Positions 36,185-46,618 are shown, counted from the stretch's first letter. The stretch is DNA of 64,000 nt from Acanthosepion esculentum (GCA_964036315.1 OZ038498.1:13638466-13702465), one strand, 5' to 3'. Translations and numbers: made by a program. Notes: a model not told the origin generated them from the letters alone.

Positions 36185-37240
36185 CTTTTTTCCTGGTTCC
36201 ATGGCTGCATGAATTTAAGCGTGCTGCAGTATTGGCAGCTAGATCTCACCGTTTTACTGTTAAACTAGTGTTATAAATAATCAAGAGTGGTCTCCCCTTG
36301 TTTTGTTACTCTCCTCTTTGAGAGAGCTATTTCTGTTTACCGGGACCTATAAAAGGACAACGCAACGTCAATCGCCATCTTCTGTCTTCTTGAACTCTGT
36401 TCTTCTTTTGTCCTTTCCTCGATCCTCGCCATTTTTCTTATTCTCTTTCACTTTCACTCCGTTAGCCCCTGCATTTCTAGTTGCATTATTTGCTTGGGAT
36501 GAAACAATAAAAAAAAATAGACAGATAGATAGAGAGCGAGGTGAATAGAAAATTTGTCCACTTTATGGGAATCATCAGGTCAAATAAGAAAACGAGATAA
36601 ATCCTAAATAATTCGTTTTTATAATCAGTAAAATCGCCTACACAACAGAATGACAAGACAAAAGATAATGTTTTCTTGACAAAATCCAAAGAATTGTATG
36701 CAATACAATCGGTCCTGACCAGGCATCTCGACTCCAGTCACTTTCTCACCGACGTCACGTGGCTTCCCTCTGTCTTTTCTACAAATATTTTCATGGCAAA
36801 TGATCGGATGATATTTTGTTCCTGATGATACGACTGCATGAATTTAAGCGTCCTACTAGATTGGCAATTGTGAAATGAATAATCAAGAGTGGTCTCCCCT
36901 TATTTTGTTACTCTCCTCTTTGAAAAATCTATTTCTGTTTACTGGGACTATAAAATGACACTATACGCGAACCTTGTATTCTCAGTTGAACAAAGCTTTC
37001 TTAAAGCCTACGCCTGCGAAGTTTTGTCATTACAACTAGATACAACCGCCACTTCTTCTTCAACAGTTTCTTTTCTTACATCCCTGATAACTACAATCTT
37101 CAAAGATTTAAATGAAACGTCAATCGCCATCTTCTGTCTTCTTGATCCCTGTTCCTTTTTGTCCTTTCCTCAATCCTCCCCATTTTCAATCTTCTCTTTC
37201 ACTTTCACTCCCTGCTTTCTAGTTTCATTGCTTGGAGTGA
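36185..37240 (+). pseudogene. Jockey-like 3' ends, partly duplicated
   Basis: Two copies of the same LINE C-terminal region lie in tandem. Copy one is at about 36190-36480. Copy two is at about 36715-37240. The second begins earlier, with LQSLSHRRHVASLCLFYKYF near 36730, the classic Jockey-superfamily C-terminal block. Both share AATCAAGAGTGGTCTCCCCT, TATTTCTGTTTAC.GGGAC and AACGTCAATCGCCATCTTCT. The second has about 140 extra bases before the last block. Both are frameshifted. Confidence 0.7.
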
Positions 37241-37274
37241 AACGATTTTTAAAAGACCTACATATCCAATGATG

Positions 37275-38180
37275 CAAAATCAAGTTTTATATAACATACT
37301 GAACATTCTAATAAGCTGAGAACTTCAAATATCTTGGATCTCACATAAGAGATTACCAAAAAAACTTCAACCTCCTCAAAGCTCTTGCATGGGATGCGTG
37401 TAACAAACTTCATAAGATTTAGCTCTCGAACTTTTCATCCTCCTTAAAAATCAAAACGAACGAAAATGAATGAATTGTTGAGAACAAATTGATTTTATTG
37501 ATAAAAAACGAATTCATTGAATTAATAAAAAAAATTCAAATTAAAAGAACAAAAACAAGGAACAGGCTGAGAAGTTGATTGTAATGTCAGCAACATCTTA
37601 TATATTCTGTATCTTCTTGTTTGTTCATTGCATCTTTTTCAAAACTTATATTTCTAAAATAAAATCTCCAAAAATGATATTCTGCCAACTCAGGTAATGC
37701 TTATCATCGTCCGTCTCGTAGAATAATTTCCAGGATATAAAGAAAATTTTTAAAAAAAGGACATGAAAACATTTTTCAGATTGGCCACTTTGATATCTAC
37801 CTATTAAGCTGCTTACCGACGCCTTTGAAGTTCTATTTAATTTTATGCAAAGAGAAAACATTCATTTTGGGAAATGTGTTTTTTCTTTAATTTCTCTGCT
37901 TATATCTAAAATAAAAATAAAATTGATTTACATCAGGAATGCTTTACCATTTCATGTGTCTTTATTCTCAGTGATAACCGTCACTCGCACGTCAATATCT
38001 CGACAAAATGTCGTTTTGATGTAAATTCACTCGATGCAAATTTGTACCATGGTTTTGGGTTGATTTTCAAACTTAATTAATGTTCACTTATTTCAAAACA
38101 TGTCTGGATAAACTTTGCTTTGTACAAGGATATTTAATAACCGCAAAGGACATGGGTTTGGGGTATTTTCTTCGGGAATA
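37275..38180. other. Unassigned AT-rich sequence
   Basis: Nothing recognised. Confidence 0.5.
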
Positions 38181-38184
38181 TAAG

Positions 38185-39005
38185 GAATTTTAGGAGGAAT
38201 TTTAGAAGGAATTCTAGTATGAATTTTAGAAGCAATTTTAGAAGGAATTTTAGAAGCAATTTTATTATGAATTTTAAGAGGCATTTTAGAAGGAATTTTC
38301 TGAGGAATTTTAGAATGGATTTTAGAAGGAATTCTAGTAAGAATTTTAGAAGGAATTCGAATATGAATTTTATAAGCAAATTTTATGAGGAATTTTACAA
38401 CAAATTTTAGGAGGAATTTTAGAAGGATACCTGGGTGGAATTTTAGAAGGACTTTTAGTAGGAATTTTAGAAGGAATTCTAGTATGAATTTTAGAAGCAA
38501 TTTTAGAAGGAATTTTAGAAGCAATTTTATTATGAATTTTAAGGGGCATTTTAGAAGGAATTTTCTGAGGAATTTTAGAATGGATATTAGAAGGAATTCT
38601 AGTATGAATTTTAGAAGAAATTCTAGTATGAAATTTAGAAGCAAATTTTATGAGGAATTTTATAACAAATTTTAGGAGGAATTTTAGGATACCTCGGTGG
38701 AATTTTAGAAGGAATTTTATGAGGAATTTTAGTAGGAATTTTAGAAGGAATTCTAGTATGAATTTTAGAATCAATTTTAGAAGCAATTTTATTATGAATT
38801 TTAAGAGGCATTTTAGAAGGAATTTTCTGAGGAATTTTAGAATGGATTTTAGAAGGAATTCTAGTATGAATTTTAGAAGGAATTCTAGTATGAATTTTAG
38901 AAGCAAATTTTATGAGGAATTTTACAACAAATTTTAGGAGGAATTTTAGAAGGATACCTGGGTGGAATTTTAGAAAGAAATTTTAGAAAGAATTTTAGAA
39001 GTACG
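38185..39005. repeat. 12-bp minisatellite (GAATTTTAGAAG) with ~264-bp higher-order repeat
   Basis: The basic unit is GAATTTTAGAAG with variants (AGC, TAT, CTGAGG forms). The ordered set of variants repeats as a block: the marker GGATACCT.GGTGG recurs near 38424, 38689 and 38952, about 264 bp apart (22 units). As 12 is a multiple of 3, long frames open on both strands (NFRR on plus, KFLL/KIPS on minus). These are satellite translations. Confidence 0.92.
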
Positions 39006-39610
39006 CAAATGACTCAGAAAAATGACATAAAAGATGAGAAACATTTACACGAATCAAAACAAACCTGTTATTTAACAACAACTTTTATACAAAAAGACTT
39101 TCACTTCTTCAACTATATATATATATATGTGTGTGTGTGTACGTGTGTGTGTGTGTTGAAAATAATGTCTTCTAAGTCATTTAGATTAATTTCATGAACG
39201 ACCCAAAATCTAACCCAGACATCAGGAATATTCATTGTATCTTTAATTCACCATTAAGAGAATTACTGTTGAGAAATCCGTTTTCATGTACATTTTTTTT
39301 TACCAATTTTTTCTATGCCGTCTCAATTCCTCTTTTGATTCTTCTGCACTCTCGACTAAACTATTTTGCAATTTTCAATATTTTGTTCCCATCATTCATT
39401 AACTTTGCAATATATTGATTGCCATTTGAGTTAATGTCATTCTTACGACCGATGGCGAGTTTTACATTCATTGGAATTGGTATATGTCAACAGATATACT
39501 ATGATTTATATTTATTTAAAATAGCATGAACAACCTTCGAGTTACATAATAAAATCTCGCAACACCAAATAAATTATTGTAATTATTTCAAATAAAAACA
39601 GATATTGTAA
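39006..39610. other. Unassigned; small (TA)n/(GT)n at 39111-39156
   Basis: No gene recognised. Confidence 0.5.
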
Positions 39611-39619
39611 GCTGAAATT

Positions 39620-40098
39620 CACATGGTATTATTTTCATATAGATATAAACGTATATATATATTATTTTATATAGATATAAGCGTATATATTTTTTATATA
39701 GATATAATCGTATATATTTTTTTTATATGGGTATAAGCGTATACATATTTTCATATAGATATAAGCGTATATATTTTTCATATAGATATAAGCGAATATA
39801 ATATTTTATATAGATATAATCGTATATATTTTTGATATAGATATAAGCGTATATATTTTTTCATATGGGTATATATATATATATGGTTTATAAGCGTATA
39901 CATTTTTTCATATAGATATAAGCGTATATATTTTTTTCATATAGATATAATCCTGTGTTTTTTTTCATACAGATATATGCGTATATATTTTTCATATAGA
40001 TATAAGCGTTTTTATTTCATATAGAGATAAGTGTATATATTTTTTCATATAAATATAATCGTATATATTTTTCCATATAGATATAAGCGTATAAAGAT
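39620..40098. repeat. AT-rich tandem repeat, ~28-bp unit
   Basis: About 15 copies of a unit with core ATAGATATAAGCGTATATAT followed by a T-rich spacer ending in CAT. Spacer length varies by several bases. Confidence 0.85.
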
Positions 40099-40099
40099 T

Positions 40100-40588
40100 T
40101 ATCAATATTGGTTGCTTACTACCTATTTTATAGTAAAAATATTAATTAATAATATTTTTATCACGTACAGTATAATTCATTGTAAAAATGTTATAATTTC
40201 AGATGGTCATTCCCCCTTTGCCATATATATGAATGAATGCGAAATTGGAGCGCAATTCTCCCACGAATTCTGGGGTTAAAACGGCCCCAACTCTACTTTA
40301 TAGTAATTTAAACGGTGTTTACTCGTTCCCCCACGAGGACGAGATATGACACAAGGTCTTTTTAAAGTGAGGACCCGAACGTGTGCACCCGGGCAAGTGA
40401 CAAAAATTGCCAACAGCCCCGACAACCGATCCCTCCCTCTGATGCAATGGGAGGGCGCGGCCTCGGGCAGCTGTACCTCAAAGCTGGGCACCTCTCAGTA
40501 TAATTTTCTCAGTTCCTTTGACAGAAAAGCCCCTGAGCGCACTCTGCCCAAAGACAGAGAAGCAACTGAAAAATGATAAATAATGTGT
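40100..40588. other. Unassigned; GC-richer patch at 40280-40560
   Basis: 40330-40550 is unusually GC-rich for the window (CACCCGGGCAAGTGAC, GGGAGGGCGCGGCCTCGGGC). Opposed open frames of 71-76 codons overlap and show no domain. It could be part of a non-autonomous Helitron whose 3' end lies at 41143. Confidence 0.35.
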
Positions 40589-40603
40589 ACAAATTACTTA
40601 TAG

Positions 40604-40734
40604 CAGTGATTTTCCAAGCGTAGCTTAGATGTGGCACAAAGCCGAAAGTAGGGGGCACCCAGTGAGGATCGAACTCACTCGTAATCGTTCTAGCGAGACA
40701 AGCTTGCTAACCATTAAACCACCCCTAGGTGCCC
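40604..40734 (-). mobile_element. tRNA-derived SINE with 15-bp TSD
   Basis: 131 bp between perfect 15-bp duplications ACAAATTACTTATAG (40589-40603, 40735-40749). In its own orientation it starts GGGCACCTAGGGGTGG, has A-box region GGTTTAATGGTTAGCAAGC, B-box region GTGAGTTCGATCCTCAC and a short tail ..AAGCTACGCTTGGAAAATCA. Complete and fairly young. Sister copies: 46375-46508 (plus), 26008-26116, 63765-63840. Confidence 0.9.
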
Positions 40735-41019
40735 ACAAATTACTTATAGTAATTTAAACGCTAAATGTTCAGTATCTGTATTATATATTATCTACTTCTA
40801 GACAATAGCACTTTTCTGGTTTAACTAATTTGCATATTGATATTAAAATGCATATTTCATTAATTAACTGTTCTCATTACTGTTCTTTTATTCGAGGATT
40901 GTTTTGATATTCATATCAAAAATAGTTCTGTATAGGAATATTGTCTTATATAGTGCAGATAAGTGTTTGAAATTTGCATTTTACTTGGCCTTCAACAGGT
41001 TGGCATCTATTTGTAAAAC

Positions 41020-41143
41020 TTTCCTTAATTATAACAAACCAATTTATGAATGAAATGTTCATTTAAAATATTTGTTTCAAAGATTTCAAGTAGTGAATAT
41101 ATCTTACTTTGCGAAGCGATAGCGAGCGGGCGAAACCTGCTAG
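41020..41143 (+). mobile_element. Helitron-like 3' end
   Basis: A hairpin GCGGG..CCTGC (41126-41140) is followed at once by CTAG (41140-41143) and then T. A short GC hairpin just before a CTRR end is the Helitron 3' signature, and the surrounding GCGAAGCGATAGCGAGCGGG fits many animal copies. The matching 5' end was not found next to it; the only 5' end in the window is at 20043. Confidence 0.6.
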
Positions 41144-41464
41144 TATATAATAAATCTAATTAAACGCCAGTTGAGTGATTCTGAGCAAACAGTGCTAAAC
41201 AAGGGTTTCAGCTTTATTATAGAGTCTTCTGAAAAAAATGAAATAAAAAACAAACTTCTTAAATCAGAAATATAACACAAAAAGAAACCTTCGCATTCAA
41301 AATAAAAAAACAATCCTGTCATAACAAAATGAACGAAATAAAATTTAATGAACATCATTAGAAAACATTTCATAACACCTGGGAAAAATTCCAAAGAAAA
41401 CTAAAAGAGGACATAAACAAAATAAAAAATTCACTCAACGTTTTTGTCCTTGTCGATAAAACTA
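41144..41464. other. Unassigned AT-rich sequence
   Basis: Nothing recognised. Confidence 0.5.
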
Positions 41465-41469
41465 GAAAC

Positions 41470-42176
41470 TGTTGTGGAGTCCTCCCTCTAATGAGTCTAT
41501 TGTGGAGTCTTCCACTTACTATTAAGTAGTGGGAAAGTAAGCCTCAGGGGAAACAGTGACACTGTTCTTCCAAGGCAGTGACTTGTTCGCAGCTCCAGTC
41601 GAACTCTCTGCCTTGGACAGAGAGGAACCCAGACGAGGCTGTGTCAAAGGGCAGAGTAGACAGGCCCTGAACCCGTTTATGCGGGTTCTAATCGAATATT
41701 TTTGGCCGAGCCTACGAGCTCGGATGATCCACGGTAAACTCGGCCTTGTGCCACATATAACCCTCGTGGTGGGGCTGTTAAATATTAACAGTGATAGACT
41801 GTTCTTCCAAATCTGTAACTGTTCGCAGCTCCTGTCGAACTCTCTGTCTTGGGCGGAGAGGAACCCGGACGAGGCTGTGCCGAAGGGTAGAGTTTCGTCC
41901 GTGAAGGTAGGCAGACCGGAACACGCTTATGCGAGTTCTACGGGGATTTTTTGGCCGAGCCTACGAGCTCGGGTGATCCACGTTAAACTCGGCCTTGTGC
42001 CACATATAACCCTCGTGGGGGGCTCTTAAATATAACAGTGATATAGACTGAGCGCTGGTCAACCGACACACACTCCCAAGTCGTGTAACACACTTCTGTT
42101 GTATTTACTGTTCAATACACGATTCATCTGAAACCTCTTGATTTGTTATTTCTTACCAAATTACTTGGTCACAACA
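41470..42176. mobile_element. Solo LTR, 5-bp TSD, internal tandem duplication
   Basis: 707 bp starting TGTTGTGGAG and ending GGTCACAACA, with TGTTGTG/CACAACA inverted ends and a 5-bp duplication GAAAC on both sides (41465-41469, 42177-42181). Inside, a ~237-bp segment is duplicated in tandem (CTGTTCTTCCAA at 41562 and 41799). Each copy carries GGCCGAGCCTACGAGCTCGG and CTCGGCCTTGTGCCACATAT, with a possible TATA box in ACATATAACC. No internal region or second LTR. A Gypsy or BEL origin is possible; orientation is unproven. Confidence 0.82.
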
Positions 42177-42181
42177 GAAAC

Positions 42182-42615
42182 ATATACACGCTAAAAATCA
42201 AAAGAATACTAGAATTTACTTAAAGTTACATTATGTTAACTAGAATATACAGGAAAACGCGGTCCAACGGAGCGCCAAATTTAACCTCGTGTTCAAAGAA
42301 ATCAAACAACTCAGAGGATAGCAGAAAGTGACTAAATCGCAATTATTCATTACGCTAAAATAAAATAAACGCAACAAAAAGCGAATGAAGGAAAAATTAA
42401 ATAGAAATACTAGACGTTAAGTCTGAAGTACGAACAACTTTAGGCGTAAATGTAAAGAATTTCAACAAAACAAAATCATTGAAAAGAATGAAAACAGCAT
42501 AAAATAAATAAAATAACGTCTTTTATGCAAAAGTCACACAATTTTCTTCTTTCTTCCTGGACGAGGGACGCGTGCTTAGTGTAAAAGTATTAACAATTAA
42601 CAATTTAATATTGAA
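42182..42615. other. Unassigned AT-rich sequence
   Basis: Nothing recognised. Confidence 0.5.
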
Positions 42616-42617
42616 GC

Positions 42618-42630
42618 ACGCACGCGCACG

Positions 42631-42669
<39 letters not shown>
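42618..42669. repeat. (CG)n(CA)n microsatellite
   Basis: Short GC alternation, then a CA run. Confidence 0.95.
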
Positions 42670-42775
42670 GCCGATCTCACGATGATGAAACACCTCATCA
42701 ATTCAATAAAACAGTTGTCAACTTTGCCAAATTTTTCAAACTTTAGATTCTAGACCCTATTTACACAAAGACATC

Positions 42776-42805
42776 ACACACTCACTCACACTCACTCACA
42801 CACAC

Positions 42806-42888
<83 letters not shown>
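42776..42888. repeat. (CA)n(TA)n microsatellite
   Basis: CA-rich run, then about 32 TA units. Lies 190 bp left of the hammerhead. Confidence 0.95.
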
Positions 42889-42890
<2 letters not shown>

Positions 42891-42969
42891 GTATTTAGGC
42901 AGCAATCCTTCTTTCATGGAAGCTTCATTAAATATGAGAGACAAGGTGCTTTGATTAAGTTTTTTACAG

Positions 42970-43078
42970 AATTTCTCATATTTTTTCTCTGACGTAGATA
43001 AATTATACAAAAAACTGTTTATTTTTTGTATAATTTATCTACGGAAAAGAAGAAAATTCTAAGATCATATGAGAAATC
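42970..43078. repeat. Imperfect palindrome with a perfect 22-bp inner stem
   Basis: 42994-43015 (CGTAGATAAATTATAC then A6) is the exact reverse complement of 43022-43043, loop 43016-43021. Outer parts (AATTTCTCATAT near 42970 and ATATGAGAAATC near 43068) also pair. It abuts helix I of the hammerhead. Confidence 0.9.
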
Positions 43079-43144
43079 AAGTTCACCACCTGATGAGATG
43101 TCTGTAGACGTCGAAACAAATATGTATTTTTGTCGTGGTAACTT
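43079..43144 (+). ncRNA. Hammerhead ribozyme, type I, complete core
   Basis: All catalytic elements are in order on the plus strand. CTGATGA lies at 43090-43096. Helix II is GATGTC/GACGTC (43097-43102, 43107-43112; six pairs, one G-U) with loop TGTA. GAAA lies at 43113-43116. Helix III is ACAAA/TTTGT (43116-43120 with 43129-43133), one mismatch then one more pair. The cleavage triplet is GTC (43132-43134). Helix I pairs ACCAC (43085-43089) with GTGGT (43135-43139), then, past one bulged C, AAGTT with AACTT. The expected self-cleavage is after C43134. Type-I hammerheads of this size are known from Penelope-like and other retroelements. Activity is inferred from structure only. Confidence 0.85.
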
Positions 43145-43227
43145 ACATGTTCCAAATAGATAGATAGATTCACACACATCCCTTGAATTATTGTCGTATT
43201 AGCCTTTTACCATTTGGGGGAGAAAAA

Positions 43228-44175
43228 ATACTAGAGGTTCTAATCAACTCTCAATTGGTTAAGCATCTTACTTCACACCGACATCTTTCAGATAAACAAT
43301 GTGGTTTACGTTTCTCCAGGTAAACCGCCGAAGCGTTAATGGTTGTTATTGAATTTGCGTATCAGGCTTTTGATAAGGAAGGACGTAGCTCGAACTGTGG
43401 CTTTAGATATCTCGAAGGCGTTTTACAGTGTTTGGTATTCTGGCCTTCCTCGCAAGCTCAAAGGGTTATGGTGTCTCTGGTCGAATATTTGGCAATCCAA
43501 TCGTTCTTAATAAATCATGTAATAAAAATTGTGTTCAATGGCCATACTTCTAGTTCCTAGTAGATTCGCATTAAAGTAAGTGATTCCCAATGCTCTATCC
43601 TTGGACCTACGTTGTTTCTTATCCTCATCAAAGACTTTCCCATCAGTTCCCAGTTAGGTATTTATGCTGAGGCCACAATATTTACTCTTGTCTTAATAGT
43701 AAGTCCGATAGTTCCGACAAAGTAAAAATGGCAGCTGCTTTCGAAAATTACCTACATTCGTCCGTGAATTGAATATTGCAGTCATATCTGGTCTGGTTCT
43801 CCTGCTATATACCTCGATGTTTTCGGCAAAATCCAAGGGTTCTATAATGTTATCAGTCCTGAACTGGCATCTTGCCCTCAGTCATTTTCCCACCGCCGTA
43901 ACGTGGCTTACTTCTGTCTTCTCTATAATTATTTTCATGACAATTTTTCTAAAGAGCTCTCCTCCTTGATACATCGACTAGAACGGCAACTAGGTATCAT
44001 CTTTTTTCTGTTCAATAGCTAAATGTAACCGTAAGTTCTATTCTAATAGTTTCTTCTCGCGCACTTCTTACCTGTAAAATTCTCTTCTGGTTTCTCGCTT
44101 TCCTGCCACCTACGAACTTCAAAAATTTAAATACAACGCCAATCGCCATCTTCTGTTCTCCTGAATCCTTTTCTT
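43228..44175 (+). pseudogene. Jockey-like RT fragment with mutated active site
   Basis: Plus-strand frames with several shifts. RT fingers-palm ARTVALDISKAFYSVWYSGLP (43390-43450), the GPTLFLILIKDFPIS block after SIL near 43600, active site IYAEAT where the family has YADDT (near 43660), thumb LNWHLALSHFPTAVTWL/QSFSHRRNVAYFCLLYNYFH alternatives (43850-43940) and a last NRHLLF-type block near 44140. Both catalytic Asp codons of the YADD box read as Glu-Ala, so the enzyme is dead quite apart from the frameshifts. Confidence 0.75.
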
Positions 44176-44179
44176 TTAT

Positions 44180-45060
44180 TGTCCTTTCTTCTCACTAATT
44201 TCTTTTAATTAGTTTTAGTTTTTTAACCATCAGATTGTGGCTAAGCTTAGTGTGGCACAAGGTTTTCAAAAATGGAAGAACATGACTATCTTGAAAATCA
44301 ACATTCGATATCCTTCCCTTGTGTTTAAACTCCGGCCACTGATTTTACAGAAGATATGAAGCTAAGAGGCCGATTATAATTCGCTTTTATATCTTAACCG
44401 AATTCTTAAGTGACATTAGTATTGGCAAAATGCACGATTTTGATAAAAAAGATATTAAGTAGGTTATAGGTTGCCAGTTCTCCTCAGGAATATTTGTTAT
44501 CAGCGTCCAAGTATTAATGAAAGCAAGAATTTATTATTCTTGTAAATATTCGCAATCGCCTCGTGCAAACTTCCGAATTCCGTTTCACGTTTGAGATTTT
44601 TTTTAAATAATAATTGAGGTTTAAATATTTTTTAACGTTTGGAATTCGTAGCTTTTCGATCTAAACAGAAATACTGGCAATATTCTTATACTAATAGAAT
44701 ATCTTAGGTTCTGAAACTCCACCAATATGCAATTTGTTATGGAAACATGAAGAATATTCAACGCTTTCTGCAGTGAATGCGTTTAGTACCAACATTAACT
44801 CCACGTCTTTACCGAAATCTGAACACCTGTCAGCAACATTTTTTGGAGCACAAGAGAATTCTTTCGTTGACGTATTGTATAGGAACGATTACAATTATTT
44901 AAGCTGTTTATAAGATAATTATATGCCTCTATGTGCTTGTGTACGGCTTTTTGGAAAATTGGAAAGCATCAACTTTTTCCCCTTAACTTTGTTAACAAAC
45001 GAAAAAAATAGGATTTTTCTGTCAGTCTAAAACTAAAACGCCAAACACTGTTTTTATCTA
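44180..45060. other. Unassigned AT-rich sequence
   Basis: Nothing recognised. Confidence 0.5.
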
Positions 45061-45074
45061 TACTGAAGAGATTC

Positions 45075-45494
45075 TGTCTATATCTCTGGTATCATGATTA
45101 CTTGCATTATTCACATTATTCGGACTGTTATCTTCATTGCCATATTCACAAGGTTTCGGCGGCCGTTGTACGCTCCAGCCTTCTTCAGGTGATTGGAATT
45201 TCGAATCGAACCCTTTATTTCTGCCCTCGGGTAGATTGTTCTAGTCCCACGTGCCATGCCTCTTCCGGGTGTATCAGTTACTTCCTTTTCAAATAAATTC
45301 CACAAGTTTTAGTTCACCACTGCCTGTGACCTGGTATTGAACTCACAACTCTTTGGGTCTGGTCACTGGATCGAACCGTCTTTATTCACTGGGCCATGTG
45401 TTCTTGGTGACGAAACAAAGGGTTCGAAATAAAGCGTACGATTCGAAATTCCAATCACCTGAAGAAGGCCGGGGCGTACAACTGCCGAAACGTT
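45075..45494. mobile_element. Family Y copy 6, 12-bp TSD
   Basis: 420 bp between perfect duplications CTGAAGAGATTC (45063-45074, 45495-45506). A minus-oriented tail and body (hammerhead-like motif near 45150-45190, stem now mismatched) lead through the minus-oriented tRNA-like head (B box near 45333, A box near 45385). A short plus-oriented body end follows, with CTGAAGAAGGCCGGGGCGTA and CCGAAACGTT at the right edge. Same inverted plan as copies 1, 2, 3 and 5. Confidence 0.8.
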
Positions 45495-45506
45495 CTGAAG
45501 AGATTC

Positions 45507-45980
45507 GTTTGAAAAGAAAGATAGACTTTGCGTTGACGAACGCGCATCACGTGCTCAAATTGATTCAGCTGGAAGCTGCTTAATGCTAAATTCGCTAAAC
45601 AAATTAGTCTCTTTACCATCCGTGCTTTTGGCATAGAATCAATACTGAAAGTAGTTGTGCATCTTTTCTGATAAAGTAATGAATCTAAGTCTCTTATCAA
45701 CTGCGCCGACATAATGGCTAACCAGTGAGCAAAAGGTTTCGCTATTCTGCCAAAATATCCATTCCCTTTTTGTGAAGTCACGTTGACTAGACGCCTGATT
45801 CTTAGTTGGCTCGAACACATCTGCCAAAGACGTTGGATGGTTTTCTCTTTCTCTCACCCAGTTATCTCAAAAGGAGGCGGCGTGATTCTATAAGTAAAGA
45901 CTTTGGCACTGCTTCCCGAAATATGCCATATTCTACAAGAAATCTAACAGAAACATTAAATGCACCTAAACACACACAAA
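45507..45980. other. Unassigned sequence
   Basis: A 121-codon minus-strand frame runs from 45820 down to 45455 and enters the Y copy. No domain recognised; not called as a gene. Confidence 0.4.
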
Positions 45981-45984
45981 CTTT

Positions 45985-46045
45985 CTCTTTCTCTCTCTAC
46001 ATCTCGCTCTCTACGTCTCTCTCTCTACATCTTTCTCTCTCTCTA

Positions 46046-46076
<31 letters not shown>
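45985..46076. repeat. (CT)n-rich microsatellite
   Basis: CT runs with CTACAT interruptions. Confidence 0.93.
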
Positions 46077-46081
<5 letters not shown>

Positions 46082-46374
46082 TATCATGTGCACACGCACA
46101 CTAGTGTGTGTGCGCTTTCACACAATCAATCCAATCGGGTGTTACTTACTTGAGGACTAAAATGTTCTTGATGTAAAATTATCAGATGTTTTATCTCCTA
46201 GTCCACCTTGCTTCATGACTTTTGCCACCCCCACCCCCTTTGTAATCCTGAATCAACCCAATTCTGCCCACCCCAGATCGACCAGTTTTTACGTTTCTGA
46301 ATTCCCGTCCGGTCTTCAGTGGTCCTATTAATGAAATATTCAGTTATATTTATTAACTATTAAATATACCCTCT

Positions 46375-46508
46375 CGGCCACCCCGAGGCGGTGTAATGGT
46401 TAGCAAGCTTGTCTCGCTAGTACGAATGAGTAGTGAGTTCGATCCTCACTGGGTGCCCCATACGTTCGGCCTTGTGCCGCATCTAAGCTACGCTTGGAAA
46501 ATCGCTAT
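46375..46508 (+). mobile_element. tRNA-derived SINE (sister of 40604-40734)
   Basis: GGCGGTGTAATGGTTAGCAA (A-box region), GCTTGTCTCGCTAGTACGAA, GTGAGTTCGATCCTCACTGG (B-box region), GTGCCCCATACGTTCGGCCT and the tail TCTAAGCTACGCTTGGAAAA, collinear with the minus-strand copy at 40604. TSDs not resolved. Confidence 0.82.
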
Positions 46509-46618
46509 TAACTTTACCGATTCACATTTACGCACACGCATTTTAACATAAATTGGGTCTATTTGTAAACGTCTAATCCTTTTTCAGCAAATTCTTTGCT
46601 TTATTCTTTACTTTAAAG

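Noticed and set aside
38093..38937. Long NFRR (plus) and KFLLEFLLK (minus) frames that look like basic or membrane proteins
   Set aside because: Explained by a 12-bp satellite without stops.
45455..45820. 121-codon minus-strand frame
   Set aside because: Runs into a Y copy and shows no domain; length is near chance for a less AT-rich patch.
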